DNA from: Sphingobacteriaceae bacterium
GTDB taxonomy: Bacteria; Bacteroidota; Bacteroidia; Sphingobacteriales; Sphingobacteriaceae
DNA: 9,141 nucleotides
Assembly (NCBI GenBank): GCA_947478315.1
Contig: CANJWF010000038.1
Span: 1-9,141, forward strand
Direction: 5' to 3'
The notes under the pieces are model-generated. The model saw only the letters and a program-made list of their open reading frames with translations. It ran no database searches and was not told where the DNA came from. Every line of letters starts with the position of its first letter. Position 1 is the stretch's first letter. The position numbers and the translations under genes are program-made. This document shows positions 1 through 6,635 of the stretch, piece after piece.

Positions 1-199
1 CAGCCAGGCAGCTTACGAGGCGCTAGCAATCGAACTCGCAACCCACCCGACGCGTCTGCAGTCGATCAAGCACAAACTCGCCAAGAACCGGCTGACGACA
101 CCGCTATTTGACACGCAAGCGTTTGCGCGAAAACTCGAGGCGGCGTACAAGGGGTTGCTTGAAGCCGACCCACTGCCCGCGCACCCTGAAAATGTTTAG
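1..199 (+). CDS. C-terminal end of a SPINDLY/OGT-like glycosyltransferase (GT41), 5' partial
   Basis: The frame beginning at base 2 is open for 65 codons and stops at TAG 197-199; its start lies left of the window. The segment NRLTTPLFDTQAF followed by a helix ending LEAAYKGLL is the typical tail of bacterial GT41 proteins, the TPR-plus-glycosyltransferase relatives of eukaryotic O-GlcNAc transferase. These are cytoplasmic enzymes thought to move a sugar from a nucleotide donor to protein. No catalytic residues are in view, so activity cannot be judged. The gene converges on the - strand unit that ends at 223. It is a different protein from the GT41 gene at 7760-9141, whose C-terminus lacks this tail. 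Family assignment is fairly sure; the substrate is unknown. Confidence 0.82.
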   Translation, partial: SQAAYEALAIELATHPTRLQSIKHKLAKNRLTTPLFDTQAFARKLEAAYKGLLEADPLPAHPENV

Positions 200-200
200 C

Positions 201-238
201 AAAAACGAGTTGCAGCAGGGGTCTACCGCTGCAGACTC
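201..238 (-). terminator. Rho-independent terminator of the - strand operon
   Basis: Read on the - strand, bases 238 to 207 can form a hairpin: GAGT-C-TGCAGC pairs with GCTGCA-ACTC, giving 10 base pairs with one bulged base and an 11-base loop (217-227). One G (base 206) and then five T (205-201) follow. The stop codon of the last gene (TAG, 225-223) lies in the loop, so the 5' arm is coding sequence. On the + strand no T-run follows the hairpin, so it should act mainly on - strand transcription. No energy was calculated. Confidence 0.7.
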
Positions 239-1386
239 TTGCGCTTGAGTTCGGCGAGCATCTCCAGCCTGCGCCCCTCGTCCACTTTTAAACCGGCACT
301 CAGCTGAATAAATAACGCGCCGCCCATCACAAAAGCCACTGCAACCCTATACAAATTCGAACGAATGAATTCGTCCGCATTCACTCTGGGGCCATCCCCA
401 TAGGCCCAGTCGTAGTCATCGAAAATAATCCAACCACCGGGAATGACATAACCAGTCCAAGCCTCGACATCTGCTTTGACTGCATCAAAACTGTGGTTGC
501 CATCAATGTGGAGTACGCTGATTCGTCCAGTATATGAGGTAGTCCCGAAGCTTGGCGTTGCGACCGGTACACCAGACCGATATCGCTCCGATCCCTGCAC
601 TGAGGTCATGCGCAAGTAGTTCACACATCCGTCGTTTGCACCGAGCAGATTGAGCTCAAAAACAGTCAATGCCTCGTTGACATCGAGATTGGCCACAACG
701 GCATCGACAATCCCGCTTTCGTCGTTTTGAATCAAATCATCGCTGGACCAGGGATCAACACATAAGAGCTTTCCAGTTCCATAGTATTTCGCAAGCCTGG
801 CCAATATGTAGGCAGACTTTCCCCACCAACTGCCAATCTCGACGATGTCACCCTGCGGTGATCTTCTCAGAATTTCGCAAAGTGCGACCATTTTCTCGTC
901 GTCGCACATACCAGGGATTAAATCCGCCTCACGGAAAAGTGCGGCTAGCTCCTTTTCCGAAATAGAGTCTTGGCAGGTTGTGTCCGCAGCAATCGGCACA
1001 GGATTCAAAAGTAGTGCATTCGCTTGTTTCAAGGCTTTTCGATAGCTGCTCATGTCAGCATCTGCTGGCGATGTGTTCACCAAAGCGACTTCGGTACCCG
1101 GTGCGTCTAACAGACCTTTCAAATGGTTCCAAACAACAATATTTGGTGTGTATATCCCGGTAACTTTGTGTTGGGCAAGCAATGCCTTCAACTGGGGTTC
1201 GAAGCGCGAATCAGTGACGAAGGGCAAATACAGCCACTCGTCGTACTGTCCGCTTGCGGGGTCACTTGCTAAAGACGAGGCGCCAATAACTCGTCCACCA
1301 TCACCTTTGCGGGAACGCGCGTACTCCAAAGACTTAGACATACCCCCAGGGAAAACCAGCGTGGCAGCAACATTTTGATTTTTCAT
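223..1386 (-). CDS. Two-domain protein: preATP-grasp-like N-terminus fused to a class I SAM methyltransferase
   Basis: 387 residues. Residues about 7-130 form a Rossmann-like unit (ATLVFPGG at 8-15, VIGASSLASDP at 33-43, YDEWLYLPFV, GIYTPN at 77-82). It resembles the N-terminal subdomain that precedes ATP-grasp catalytic domains, but no ATP-grasp core follows. Residues about 155-360 are a methyltransferase of the Methyltransf_24/CmcI-like type: SAM motif VEIGSWWGKSA (182-192), acidic D211 in CVDPW, HIDGNHSFD (293-301) and FDDYDW (322-327), whose Asp and His residues suit a metal or acceptor site. Likely role: O- or N-methylation of a sugar or small metabolite in the cytoplasm; the substrate is unknown. 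The ATG at 1386 lies 8 bases after the LRR gene stop, with AGAGAG just upstream. It is the last gene of the unit. The methyltransferase call is firm; the N-terminal domain call is tentative. Confidence 0.82.
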   Translation of the reverse strand: MKNQNVAATLVFPGGMSKSLEYARSRKGDGGRVIGASSLASDPASGQYDEWLYLPFVTDSRFEPQLKALLAQHKVTGIYTPNIVVWNHLKGLLDAPGTEVALVNTSPADADMSSYRKALKQANALLLNPVPIAADTTCQDSISEKELAALFREADLIPGMCDDEKMVALCEILRRSPQGDIVEIGSWWGKSAYILARLAKYYGTGKLLCVDPWSSDDLIQNDESGIVDAVVANLDVNEALTVFELNLLGANDGCVNYLRMTSVQGSERYRSGVPVATPSFGTTSYTGRISVLHIDGNHSFDAVKADVEAWTGYVIPGGWIIFDDYDWAYGDGPRVNADEFIRSNLYRVAVAFVMGGALFIQLSAGLKVDEGRRLEMLAELKRKSLQR

Positions 1387-1394
1387 ATTCTCTC

Positions 1395-2468
1395 TTAGAT
1401 GTCGTCAGAAACTTCAATCTTACGGTCAACCAGCGCTTGCAAATCGGGACCAAATTTCTCAGGCGTTGAAATAAACGTTCCGTGATTGATTCGGGCGTTA
1501 AAAGGCCTCACTGGCAGTACGCTTTCCACATGCGACAGCGATGAGGTTTCCAACTCTTTCGGATTATCAAAAAGAGCCAACCACTTCAAGCTTGGCATCG
1601 AGGACAAAGCAGTTGGCACTTCTCGAAAATCATTCCACGCCAAGTTCAGCTTTTGCAGTCGTTTCAACTGGCTGAACCCAGGCGGCAGACTGTTCAATTT
1701 GTTTTGATACAAGGTCAACTGCTCCAGGCTTTCCAAGTCCCCTATATTCTTTGGCAGGTGGTTGAGCCTATTCTTATGGAGTCGCGTTGCCTTGAGTTTT
1801 TTCAGACTCGCGAAACTATCTGGTAGTTCAGTAATCTTGTTGCTGACAAATGTCAGGTACTCCAACTGCTGAAGGTTGGCAATCTCGGGCGAGAGGGCTT
1901 TAACATTGGAAAGACCCCAACTGAAGCTTTTTAAGCTCGTAAGTCGCCAGACAAAGTCCGGTATCTGCATCATGCGATTCAAGTACAAGTTGAGATACTC
2001 AATACTGCGGAACTCGGCACAGCCGTCAGGCATGCTCTCTATTTCATTCTTGTGCACCAAAAAAACCCGAATATCGCGAAACTTTGTGACAAAGTTGGGT
2101 ACTGCCGTTAACAGATTCACGGCTAGATTGAGATACTCCAACTTTTCAATCGCGGAGATCCAATCCGGTACTTTACCTAAAAAGTTTGAGCCCAAATCCA
2201 AGTGAGTAAGCTTGGTCAGCGCTGCAAGCCTGTCAGGCGTATTCATTACCATGCATCGACGCAAATCCAACAAACGCAAATGCTCCAGCTTGGCAATTAA
2301 AGAGAGAATTTCCTCTTTCTCAGACGCCGTGTGGTGGCGAATCAGGCCTCCAAATATGTGGTCCTCAGAAGTCAGGCGGAGTCCTACTACCGCTTCACCT
2401 TCCAACTCAAAAGCAAAGTCTTTGCCTACCTTCGCTAGCAGAGCGTTGATGACGTCTAAATCAGCCAT
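1395..2468 (-). CDS. Leucine-rich-repeat protein, 11 regular 23-residue repeats
   Basis: 357 residues from ATG 2468. Eleven LRR units start at residues 64, 87, 110, 133, 156, 179, 202, 225, 248, 271 and 294, an exact 23-residue period of the form LxxLxLxxNxLxxLPxxfxxLxx (for example LEQLTLYQNKLNSLP). The first 60 residues are not repeats. No signal peptide or membrane segment is visible, so it should be cytoplasmic; LRR arcs usually bind protein. I chose ATG 2468 over ATG 2489 because AGGGG lies 6 bases upstream of it and a weaker site precedes the other. The gene overlaps the flavodoxin gene by 8 bases, which suggests translational coupling. It has no catalytic domain (no E3 ligase, kinase or Roc domain). 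A regulatory or scaffold role next to a flavodoxin is inference; the specific function is not recognised. Confidence 0.88.
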   Translation of the reverse strand: MADLDVINALLAKVGKDFAFELEGEAVVGLRLTSEDHIFGGLIRHHTASEKEEILSLIAKLEHLRLLDLRRCMVMNTPDRLAALTKLTHLDLGSNFLGKVPDWISAIEKLEYLNLAVNLLTAVPNFVTKFRDIRVFLVHKNEIESMPDGCAEFRSIEYLNLYLNRMMQIPDFVWRLTSLKSFSWGLSNVKALSPEIANLQQLEYLTFVSNKITELPDSFASLKKLKATRLHKNRLNHLPKNIGDLESLEQLTLYQNKLNSLPPGFSQLKRLQKLNLAWNDFREVPTALSSMPSLKWLALFDNPKELETSSLSHVESVLPVRPFNARINHGTFISTPEKFGPDLQALVDRKIEVSDDI

Positions 2469-2907
2469 GTGTCGCCCCTGCGAATGCATTAAGCTTTTCG
2501 CACCAGCGCTCCAGGTTTTTCCAGTCCTTATGGGGAAGGCTGTCCATCGAAAATGGCTCTACGACTTCGCGCCCGTTCCATAGCTCGACGTGGTACTGTA
2601 TTATCTTGAGCGCGCCAAATTCAAAGTCATCGTAGCCATAGTAATTGCCCAGTTCGCAAATCGCATACGGCTGCCCATGCAAGTCGATATGGGTGCGTTG
2701 CATAAACAATTCCATATCCAGCTGTAACTCGCCGTCACCCCATGTGGATGCCAAAAAAAGCGTCATGTCATAACTGAGCAAAAGGTCTGCATTTGTAAGG
2801 CTGGCCACATTCACAGCTTGTGCTTCGAACCGGAGCATGCCAGGCAATCTGTTTGCCACCAAACGCGTGTTGCCCGTTTTGGAACCATACAAAACAAGCG
2901 CCTTCAT
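2461..2907 (-). CDS. Flavodoxin-like FMN protein
   Basis: 148 residues, a normal length for a short-chain flavodoxin. GSKTGNT (8-14) is the phosphate-binding loop of FMN; STWGDGELQ (54-62) is the loop carrying the aromatic residue (W56) that usually stacks on the flavin; ELGNYYGYDDF (85-95) is the second isoalloxazine loop, with tyrosines at 89, 90 and 92. Flavodoxins carry one or two electrons to partner enzymes in the cytoplasm. ATG 2907 overlaps the TGA of the preceding methyltransferase gene as ATGA, with AAGGTGA 5 bases upstream; a TTG five codons earlier is the alternative start but has no good site. The partner enzyme is not evident: no radical SAM, P450 or reductase gene is in the window. 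The C-terminal part (109-148) is less typical. Family is confident; role in this operon is unknown. Confidence 0.88.
   Translation of the reverse strand: MKALVLYGSKTGNTRLVANRLPGMLRFEAQAVNVASLTNADLLLSYDMTLFLASTWGDGELQLDMELFMQRTHIDLHGQPYAICELGNYYGYDDFEFGALKIIQYHVELWNGREVVEPFSMDSLPHKDWKNLERWCEKLNAFAGATHG
2475..2479 (-). promoter_or_regulatory. Ribosome binding site of the LRR gene
   Basis: AGGGG on the - strand, 6 bases before ATG 2468 and inside the end of the flavodoxin gene. It favours the 357-residue start over the ATG seven codons upstream. Confidence 0.6.
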
Positions 2908-3645
2908 TGCTTCACCTTGCAAACACTGTAGATGGCACTCGTCAAATCCGGGTACTCGTTGCCAAGGGAGAAAAGTCCATCTACATGGGCCACAGTTAGC
3001 ATCTCGGTTTCGTAGAGTTGGTCCATTTGAAAGTCGGCCAAAAATTTCATCATGAGGCCTCTTTGCGCCACGACCTCAAACCCGGCCCGGTCAAGTTCGG
3101 AGTTCAAGCGCTGTCTGTCGTAGGCTCTCAGATGCCCGTGTGCAAGATCGTTTGGGGTGAGGCCATATAAGTCTTCCAAAAGCCCCATATGACATGCAAG
3201 CTGTCTGGACAGCACGCGCACATTGGGGACGCCTACAAACAAGAGCCCATCACCGGAAAGCATGCCTTGTGCATGTTTAAGCACAGCCTGCACATCAACC
3301 ATATGTGTCAACACCCAGGTAGCAAAAACACAGTCGTACGAGCTAGTAGGGGCAAAGTTCTCGAACATGCAGTGGTGCACCGTTGCGTTTCCAATCTGCC
3401 GCTGTTGCACCTCGCCTACAAATCGTTCCGAGGCTTCTACCACTGTCAGGTGTCGCAGTCGTTGTGCCAGCATCTGCGTCATCTGCCCGTCAGAACAGCC
3501 AATCTCCAGGCGCATCCGGCAACAGGTACCAGGGCTCTACCGCTTTCACGAAATACAATCGCAACAGATCATCTTGGCGCGAACTGCGCCGATAAGTTGC
3601 ACTCACCTTATCGAGAAGGGCCTGTTGCTCGCCCAAATCCGTCAT
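2904..3645 (-). pseudogene. SAM methyltransferase, paralogue of the preceding gene, split by a one-base frameshift
   Basis: The C-terminal 203 residues (3515 to 2904) begin abruptly inside the SAM motif (LEIGCSDGQMT) and lack the usual N-terminal helices. Those lie upstream in another frame: ATG 3645 opens a 51-residue frame (MTDLGEQQALLDKV... ...VKAVEPWYLLPDA) that ends at TGA 3492-3490 and matches residues 8-52 of the neighbouring methyltransferase. Removing one base near 3505-3516 (for example one of the two G at 3509-3510) gives 246 residues and restores LLPDALEIG in register with FLKGGQGLELG of the paralogue. A hand alignment of the conserved 70-residue block beginning NVRVLSRQL gives 41 identities, so the protein was under selection until recently. 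No slippery sequence is visible. A sequencing or assembly error is possible. If the shift is real, the protein is probably inactive, unless ATG 3515 gives a shortened product. Confidence 0.8.
2912..2918 (-). promoter_or_regulatory. Ribosome binding site of the flavodoxin gene
   Basis: AAGGTGA on the - strand, a close match to the Shine-Dalgarno consensus, lies within the last codons of the methyltransferase paralogue and just before ATG 2907. It decides the start against the upstream in-frame TTG at 2922. Confidence 0.65.
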
Positions 3646-3653
3646 GGCAAATT

Positions 3654-3658
3654 TCACC
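3654..3658 (-). promoter_or_regulatory. Ribosome binding site of the frameshifted methyltransferase gene
   Basis: GGTGA on the - strand, 8 bases before ATG 3645. It marks the true start of the frameshifted methyltransferase, 24 bases after the stop of the preceding gene. ATG 3515, which opens the longer frame, has no comparable site. Confidence 0.55.
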
Positions 3659-3669
3659 GCAGCGCCAAC

Positions 3670-4431
3670 TCAGTCGGCCCGGCAAACAGAAAGCAAGGCG
3701 CCGCACAAGTCCGGGTACTCTAGCCCTAGTTTGTACAACCCATCAATTTGCTGATCCTTCAATACACCGTCATCGATTAACTTGTCCATCTGAAAGTCAG
3801 CAAGAATTTTGAGCATCAGGCCGCATTCCATAACCGTTTGCAGACTGGCTTGCCGCAAATCCCTGTTGAAGCTGACCCTGTCATACACCCGACGGTGACC
3901 ATGGACCAGATCATTCTGTGTCAAGGCCTTCAGGTCTTGAATCAGATTCATATGCATGGCCAGTTGCCGGGACAGCGCACGTGCATTGGGTACAATCAAG
4001 AAGATCAGCCCCCCGGGTTTGAGAACGCGTTTTGCCATGGCCAAAACTAGGCCGGGGTCTAGCACATGTTCAAGGATAAAGCTGGCAAACACATAGTCAT
4101 ACCGCTTTTCGGACTCGTATTCTTCAAACAACGCAAGGTGGTAGGTGACGTTGGGAATATCCCGCTTCTTCGCCTCCTCTAGAAAGCTGGAAGATCCGTC
4201 CACTACATCCAGATGCTCCAATTTTGAGGCCAGCATGCTCGTCATGTAGCCATCGGAACAGCCAAGTTCAAGACCCTGCCCTCCCTTTAAAAAAGGGGCA
4301 ACTGTTCTGAATACCAGTTCACGCATCACCCGCGTCTGAGAGGAGTGATCCACGGTGTAAGTTGCGTACACTTTGTCCAAAAATACTTTTTCAGCCTGCA
4401 GATCTACGAGGCTATTCGATGCAGTCGACAT
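3670..4431 (-). CDS. Class I SAM-dependent methyltransferase
   Basis: 253 residues. LELGCSDGYMT (54-64) is the glycine-rich SAM loop; VVDGS (76-80) follows at the end of strand 2; FILEHVLDP (118-126) and LKPGG (137-141) are the next Rossmann landmarks of UbiE/Methyltransf_11-like enzymes. The C-terminal part has a block shared with the paralogue (NARALSRQLAMHM, HGHRRVYDR, LADFQMDKL) that probably builds the substrate pocket. Likely role: methylation of a sugar or sugar-linked intermediate in the cytoplasm; the substrate is not predictable. The start is clear: AAGGAG lies 7 bases before ATG 4431, the best ribosome binding site in the window, after a 24-base gap from the gene upstream. The fold is confident. 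Confidence 0.9.
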   Translation of the reverse strand: MSTASNSLVDLQAEKVFLDKVYATYTVDHSSQTRVMRELVFRTVAPFLKGGQGLELGCSDGYMTSMLASKLEHLDVVDGSSSFLEEAKKRDIPNVTYHLALFEEYESEKRYDYVFASFILEHVLDPGLVLAMAKRVLKPGGLIFLIVPNARALSRQLAMHMNLIQDLKALTQNDLVHGHRRVYDRVSFNRDLRQASLQTVMECGLMLKILADFQMDKLIDDGVLKDQQIDGLYKLGLEYPDLCGALLSVCRAD

Positions 4432-4438
4432 AAACCAA

Positions 4439-4444
4439 CTCCTT
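4439..4444 (-). promoter_or_regulatory. Strong ribosome binding site before the methyltransferase
   Basis: AAGGAG on the - strand, 7 bases from ATG 4431, in a 24-base intergenic gap. It is the closest match to consensus among the genes here. Confidence 0.7.
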
Positions 4445-4455
4445 GAGACAAATTT

Positions 4456-5460
4456 CTAATCCGAATTGTGACCTAAGCCATCAGCGATGCCAGCCAACAC
4501 CAAATTGGCCACCCGAACCATTTCTTCCTTTCCATACCGTTGATCACAAGGCAAGGGCAAACAATGGTCAATCATGACCATTTCAATAGACCCCGCCATT
4601 GCACGGACGCGGGCATCCTCCCAGTAAGTTGGCAAATAGACGCGTTGAGCGATGAGGAAATCTGCGAGCCTTTTGCCCTTAAGGAGCAGCGGATAACACA
4701 ATGGCCCATTGCATGCAGACAAGTTGATGGGTAGCGCGTTGAACTGCCGCAGGCGTTGATGCAGGAACGTAAAGTTCTCGTTGCGCACCTGGCGCGCATG
4801 GTTATAGTCAATACCGATCAAAGTTTTCTTTGATAACGCGGACATTTCCCGAGGGTTCGTGTCGGCCAACAAACTTTCCGCGCATTGAAACTGGGTGTAT
4901 CCGGCCTCCGGTGAATCCACAGTGCGTGTGATCAGATGCGCATACATCCCCTCTTCCAAAGCTGCAGCGCGGGCCGGGTTCCCTACCCGCGCGTAAGTCA
5001 GCAAGAGACCACCATCTGCCACCCCAAAAAATTTACGCGGTGAATAGATGCACGCCAACACGCTTTCCCTTTCTGCGAAAAAGGCCTGCGACCGGTCAAA
5101 TATCAATTGCTCTCGCGAAAACCTATTCATCAGATTGATTTCGTTGCCCCGCTGAAGCCCAAAGTAGTTTACGTACAGCAATAATTCGTTAGCACGAAGC
5201 TCTACCGACGCCTCCACATCCAAGCTTTCGGTAAGGTAATAAATAACGGGAGCAATCCCAAGTGCATAGAAGGGTGACAGCATCGCGTCGCAAATGTACG
5301 CAGGAACCCAAACTCTTTTGGGTCGTACAGCAAGCAGCAGTGCGTGAAGAGCCGCCCTTGCTGATTGATACTGGTAAGCGTCAGAATGTAACAGGCCTGG
5401 ACCATTTGGCAGTTCCAGCTCGAAGTACCCGCCTATTGCAGCCGCGCGGTTTTCAGCCAT
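4456..5460 (-). CDS. Divergent DegT/DnrJ/EryC1-like PLP-dependent protein
   Basis: 334 residues from ATG 5460, shorter than the usual 370-390 of sugar aminotransferases. Landmarks of the fold are kept in the right order: YQSARAALHALL (31-42) for the substrate/PLP loop, VWVPAYICDAM (50-60), YVNYFG (96-101), FDRSQAF (121-127) with D122 in the place that contacts the PLP pyridine nitrogen, and SPRKFFGVADGG (140-151) with K143 in the place of the PLP lysine (SFHATKVFNTFEGG in the intact aminotransferase here). Overall similarity to the classic family looks low, so substrate and even reaction are uncertain. The ATG at 5460 has GGTGA 5 bases upstream and overlaps the WbqC gene by 8 bases; an in-frame TTG at 5475 has no such site. 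A role in amino-sugar synthesis fits the neighbours but is inference. Confidence 0.75.
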   Translation of the reverse strand: MAENRAAAIGGYFELELPNGPGLLHSDAYQYQSARAALHALLLAVRPKRVWVPAYICDAMLSPFYALGIAPVIYYLTESLDVEASVELRANELLLYVNYFGLQRGNEINLMNRFSREQLIFDRSQAFFAERESVLACIYSPRKFFGVADGGLLLTYARVGNPARAAALEEGMYAHLITRTVDSPEAGYTQFQCAESLLADTNPREMSALSKKTLIGIDYNHARQVRNENFTFLHQRLRQFNALPINLSACNGPLCYPLLLKGKRLADFLIAQRVYLPTYWEDARVRAMAGSIEMVMIDHCLPLPCDQRYGKEEMVRVANLVLAGIADGLGHNSD

Positions 5461-6169
5461 TGGGGTCACCCACAAAATTGCATCGACTCAGAAGCGCCGT
5501 CGTCTCCGAAAAGCCAATGTTCATCAGCATATCGATGATAGACAGGTTCGGCACAAATGACTTGCTGGCTTGCCTGTAAGGCGCCGCCGCCGACATAAGG
5601 AACTTCAGCGCCACGCCCTGAGATTCAAATGCCTGGGGCTGGTATAAACTTTGGCCCCCCTGTGCGTTGATGTAGGCGCCTGCCCCTTCACACTTGCAAA
5701 TGTCAATTACCCGCTCCTGCCCATGCAACTGCGCGTTGGCGTATCGATTAGTGCTGCGCACAATCTCAGTACGCACTCCAAGGCAGCGTGACACGACGGT
5801 CAACTGATGCAGGAGAAAGTCAGCTAATGTTTCTGATTCATGCGCCAGGACCTTCTCTATGACTGGAAAAACGCTTTTAAAGTGTGCCGCTCGTCCATAG
5901 GTAACCTCCATGGTTTTCGTTATCTTCTTTCGCCAATACCTGTCGACCACCAACCTGATTTCATTGATTCTGCTGTTCGGGGATGCACCGGCCAAGGGTA
6001 TAGTAAAAAATGCGGCCTCACCGTTGATGAGAATCCTGTTGCGGTTTATCCAGCCACCCTTGATGTAATTCACATCGTCGTACACGACAAACCTGTCCAC
6101 GGCATTTAGCAATTGCCAGTAGCCCATGTAGGGAAAAAGGTAGGGCTGCATGATGGCCAGCCTCTGCAC
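5453..6169 (-). CDS. WbqC-family protein
   Basis: 238 residues from GTG 6169. The N-terminal block RLAIMQPYLFPYMGYWQLL, then VVYDDVNYIKGGWINRNRIL (28-47), GGQSLY (171-176) and LSIIDMLMNIGF (209-220) are the signature of the WbqC family. This family is common in O-antigen and other glycan clusters, often beside DegT aminotransferases; its biochemical role is not well established. GTG 6169 keeps the first beta strand complete and has GTGATC 7 bases upstream; ATG 6151 (232 residues, AGAGG 9 bases upstream) is the alternative. A longer in-frame ATG at 6247 is rejected, because its extra residues lie over the aminotransferase remnant in another frame and match nothing in the family. The start is 8 bases after the ancestral stop of that remnant (6180-6178), the spacing expected of an old operon. 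Confidence 0.87.
   Translation of the reverse strand: MQRLAIMQPYLFPYMGYWQLLNAVDRFVVYDDVNYIKGGWINRNRILINGEAAFFTIPLAGASPNSRINEIRLVVDRYWRKKITKTMEVTYGRAAHFKSVFPVIEKVLAHESETLADFLLHQLTVVSRCLGVRTEIVRSTNRYANAQLHGQERVIDICKCEGAGAYINAQGGQSLYQPQAFESQGVALKFLMSAAAPYRQASKSFVPNLSIIDMLMNIGFSETTALLSRCNFVGDPNG
5466..5470 (-). promoter_or_regulatory. Ribosome binding site of the divergent DegT-like gene
   Basis: GGTGA on the - strand, 5 bases before ATG 5460, within the end of the WbqC gene. It supports the 334-residue start rather than the TTG at 5475. Confidence 0.5.
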
Positions 6170-6177
6170 TGCGTGGA

Positions 6178-6630
6178 TCACTGTACGATCAGTTCCACAA
6201 TGCGATTCACCTGCTCTGATGACAACCCCGGTTAAATCGGCAGACAAATGACTTCCTTCGCGGCCCGAGTGGCAAAAGGCAAGTTGGCGTTTGCGACCGA
6301 AGGCAGGCTCCTGTACATGGGAAAGTCGCTAATCAACGAGTAAAAATATCGGCGGGCGTAAATGCCATTGCTACGCAGCTTCTCAAAGAGTACATCCCGG
6401 CTGGTTGGATACTCTGGCTTTACCCGGCTAAAGAAGTAGGGATAGTTGCCAGACAACTGCTCCGCATCTGCCAGGCATTCAATGTCTTCAACCCCTGCCA
6501 GCGTCCCGCTGTATTGCTGATCTACCAGTTTGCGTTGTTGAAGCGCCTTGTCGCTGCCCTTGAGTTGCAGCAGGCCGAATGCCGCACTCACCTCGCGCAA
6601 TTTATTTTTCAAATGGAATAACACCCGCAT
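6178..6630 (-). pseudogene. 3' remnant of a second sugar aminotransferase (DegT/DnrJ/EryC1), with an internal stop
   Basis: The open part (6630-6232, 132 residues) matches only the last 140 or so residues of the intact aminotransferase upstream, from REVSAAFGLLQL onward; the PLP lysine, the aspartate and the whole N-terminal two-thirds are missing. Alignment of 56 residues around GIYARRYF gives 33 identities by hand, but codons differ throughout, so this is not a fresh duplication. The frame stops at TAA (6234-6232), exactly where the intact copy has tyrosine after CLPI. Beyond it the same frame continues PGLSSEQVNRIVELIVQ to TGA 6180-6178, matching the normal C-terminus. So the gene lost its 5' part and also gained a nonsense codon. 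There is no convincing ribosome binding site before ATG 6630, six bases after the intact gene's stop; it is probably untranslated. Confidence 0.85.
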
Positions 6631-6635
6631 AAACT

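Noticed and set aside
1052..1378. + strand frame of 108 codons opposite the two-domain methyltransferase
   Set aside because: Antisense to a gene with firm domain matches; no domain or ribosome binding site of its own.
3490..3530. Programmed frameshifting in the second methyltransferase
   Set aside because: No slippery heptamer or homopolymer run is present near the shift; an indel or sequence error is simpler.
3189..3812. Long + strand open frames (207 and 166 codons) opposite the methyltransferases
   Set aside because: They lie antisense to two clearly conserved methyltransferase genes, show no recognisable domain, and cross the gene boundary. They are shadows of the coding strand.
5461..5475. 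TTG start at 5475 for the divergent aminotransferase
   Set aside because: No ribosome binding site precedes it, while ATG 5460 has GGTGA at a good distance.
6170..6247. N-terminal extension of the WbqC gene to ATG 6247
   Set aside because: The extra residues do not resemble the family, and in another frame the same DNA encodes the old aminotransferase C-terminus.
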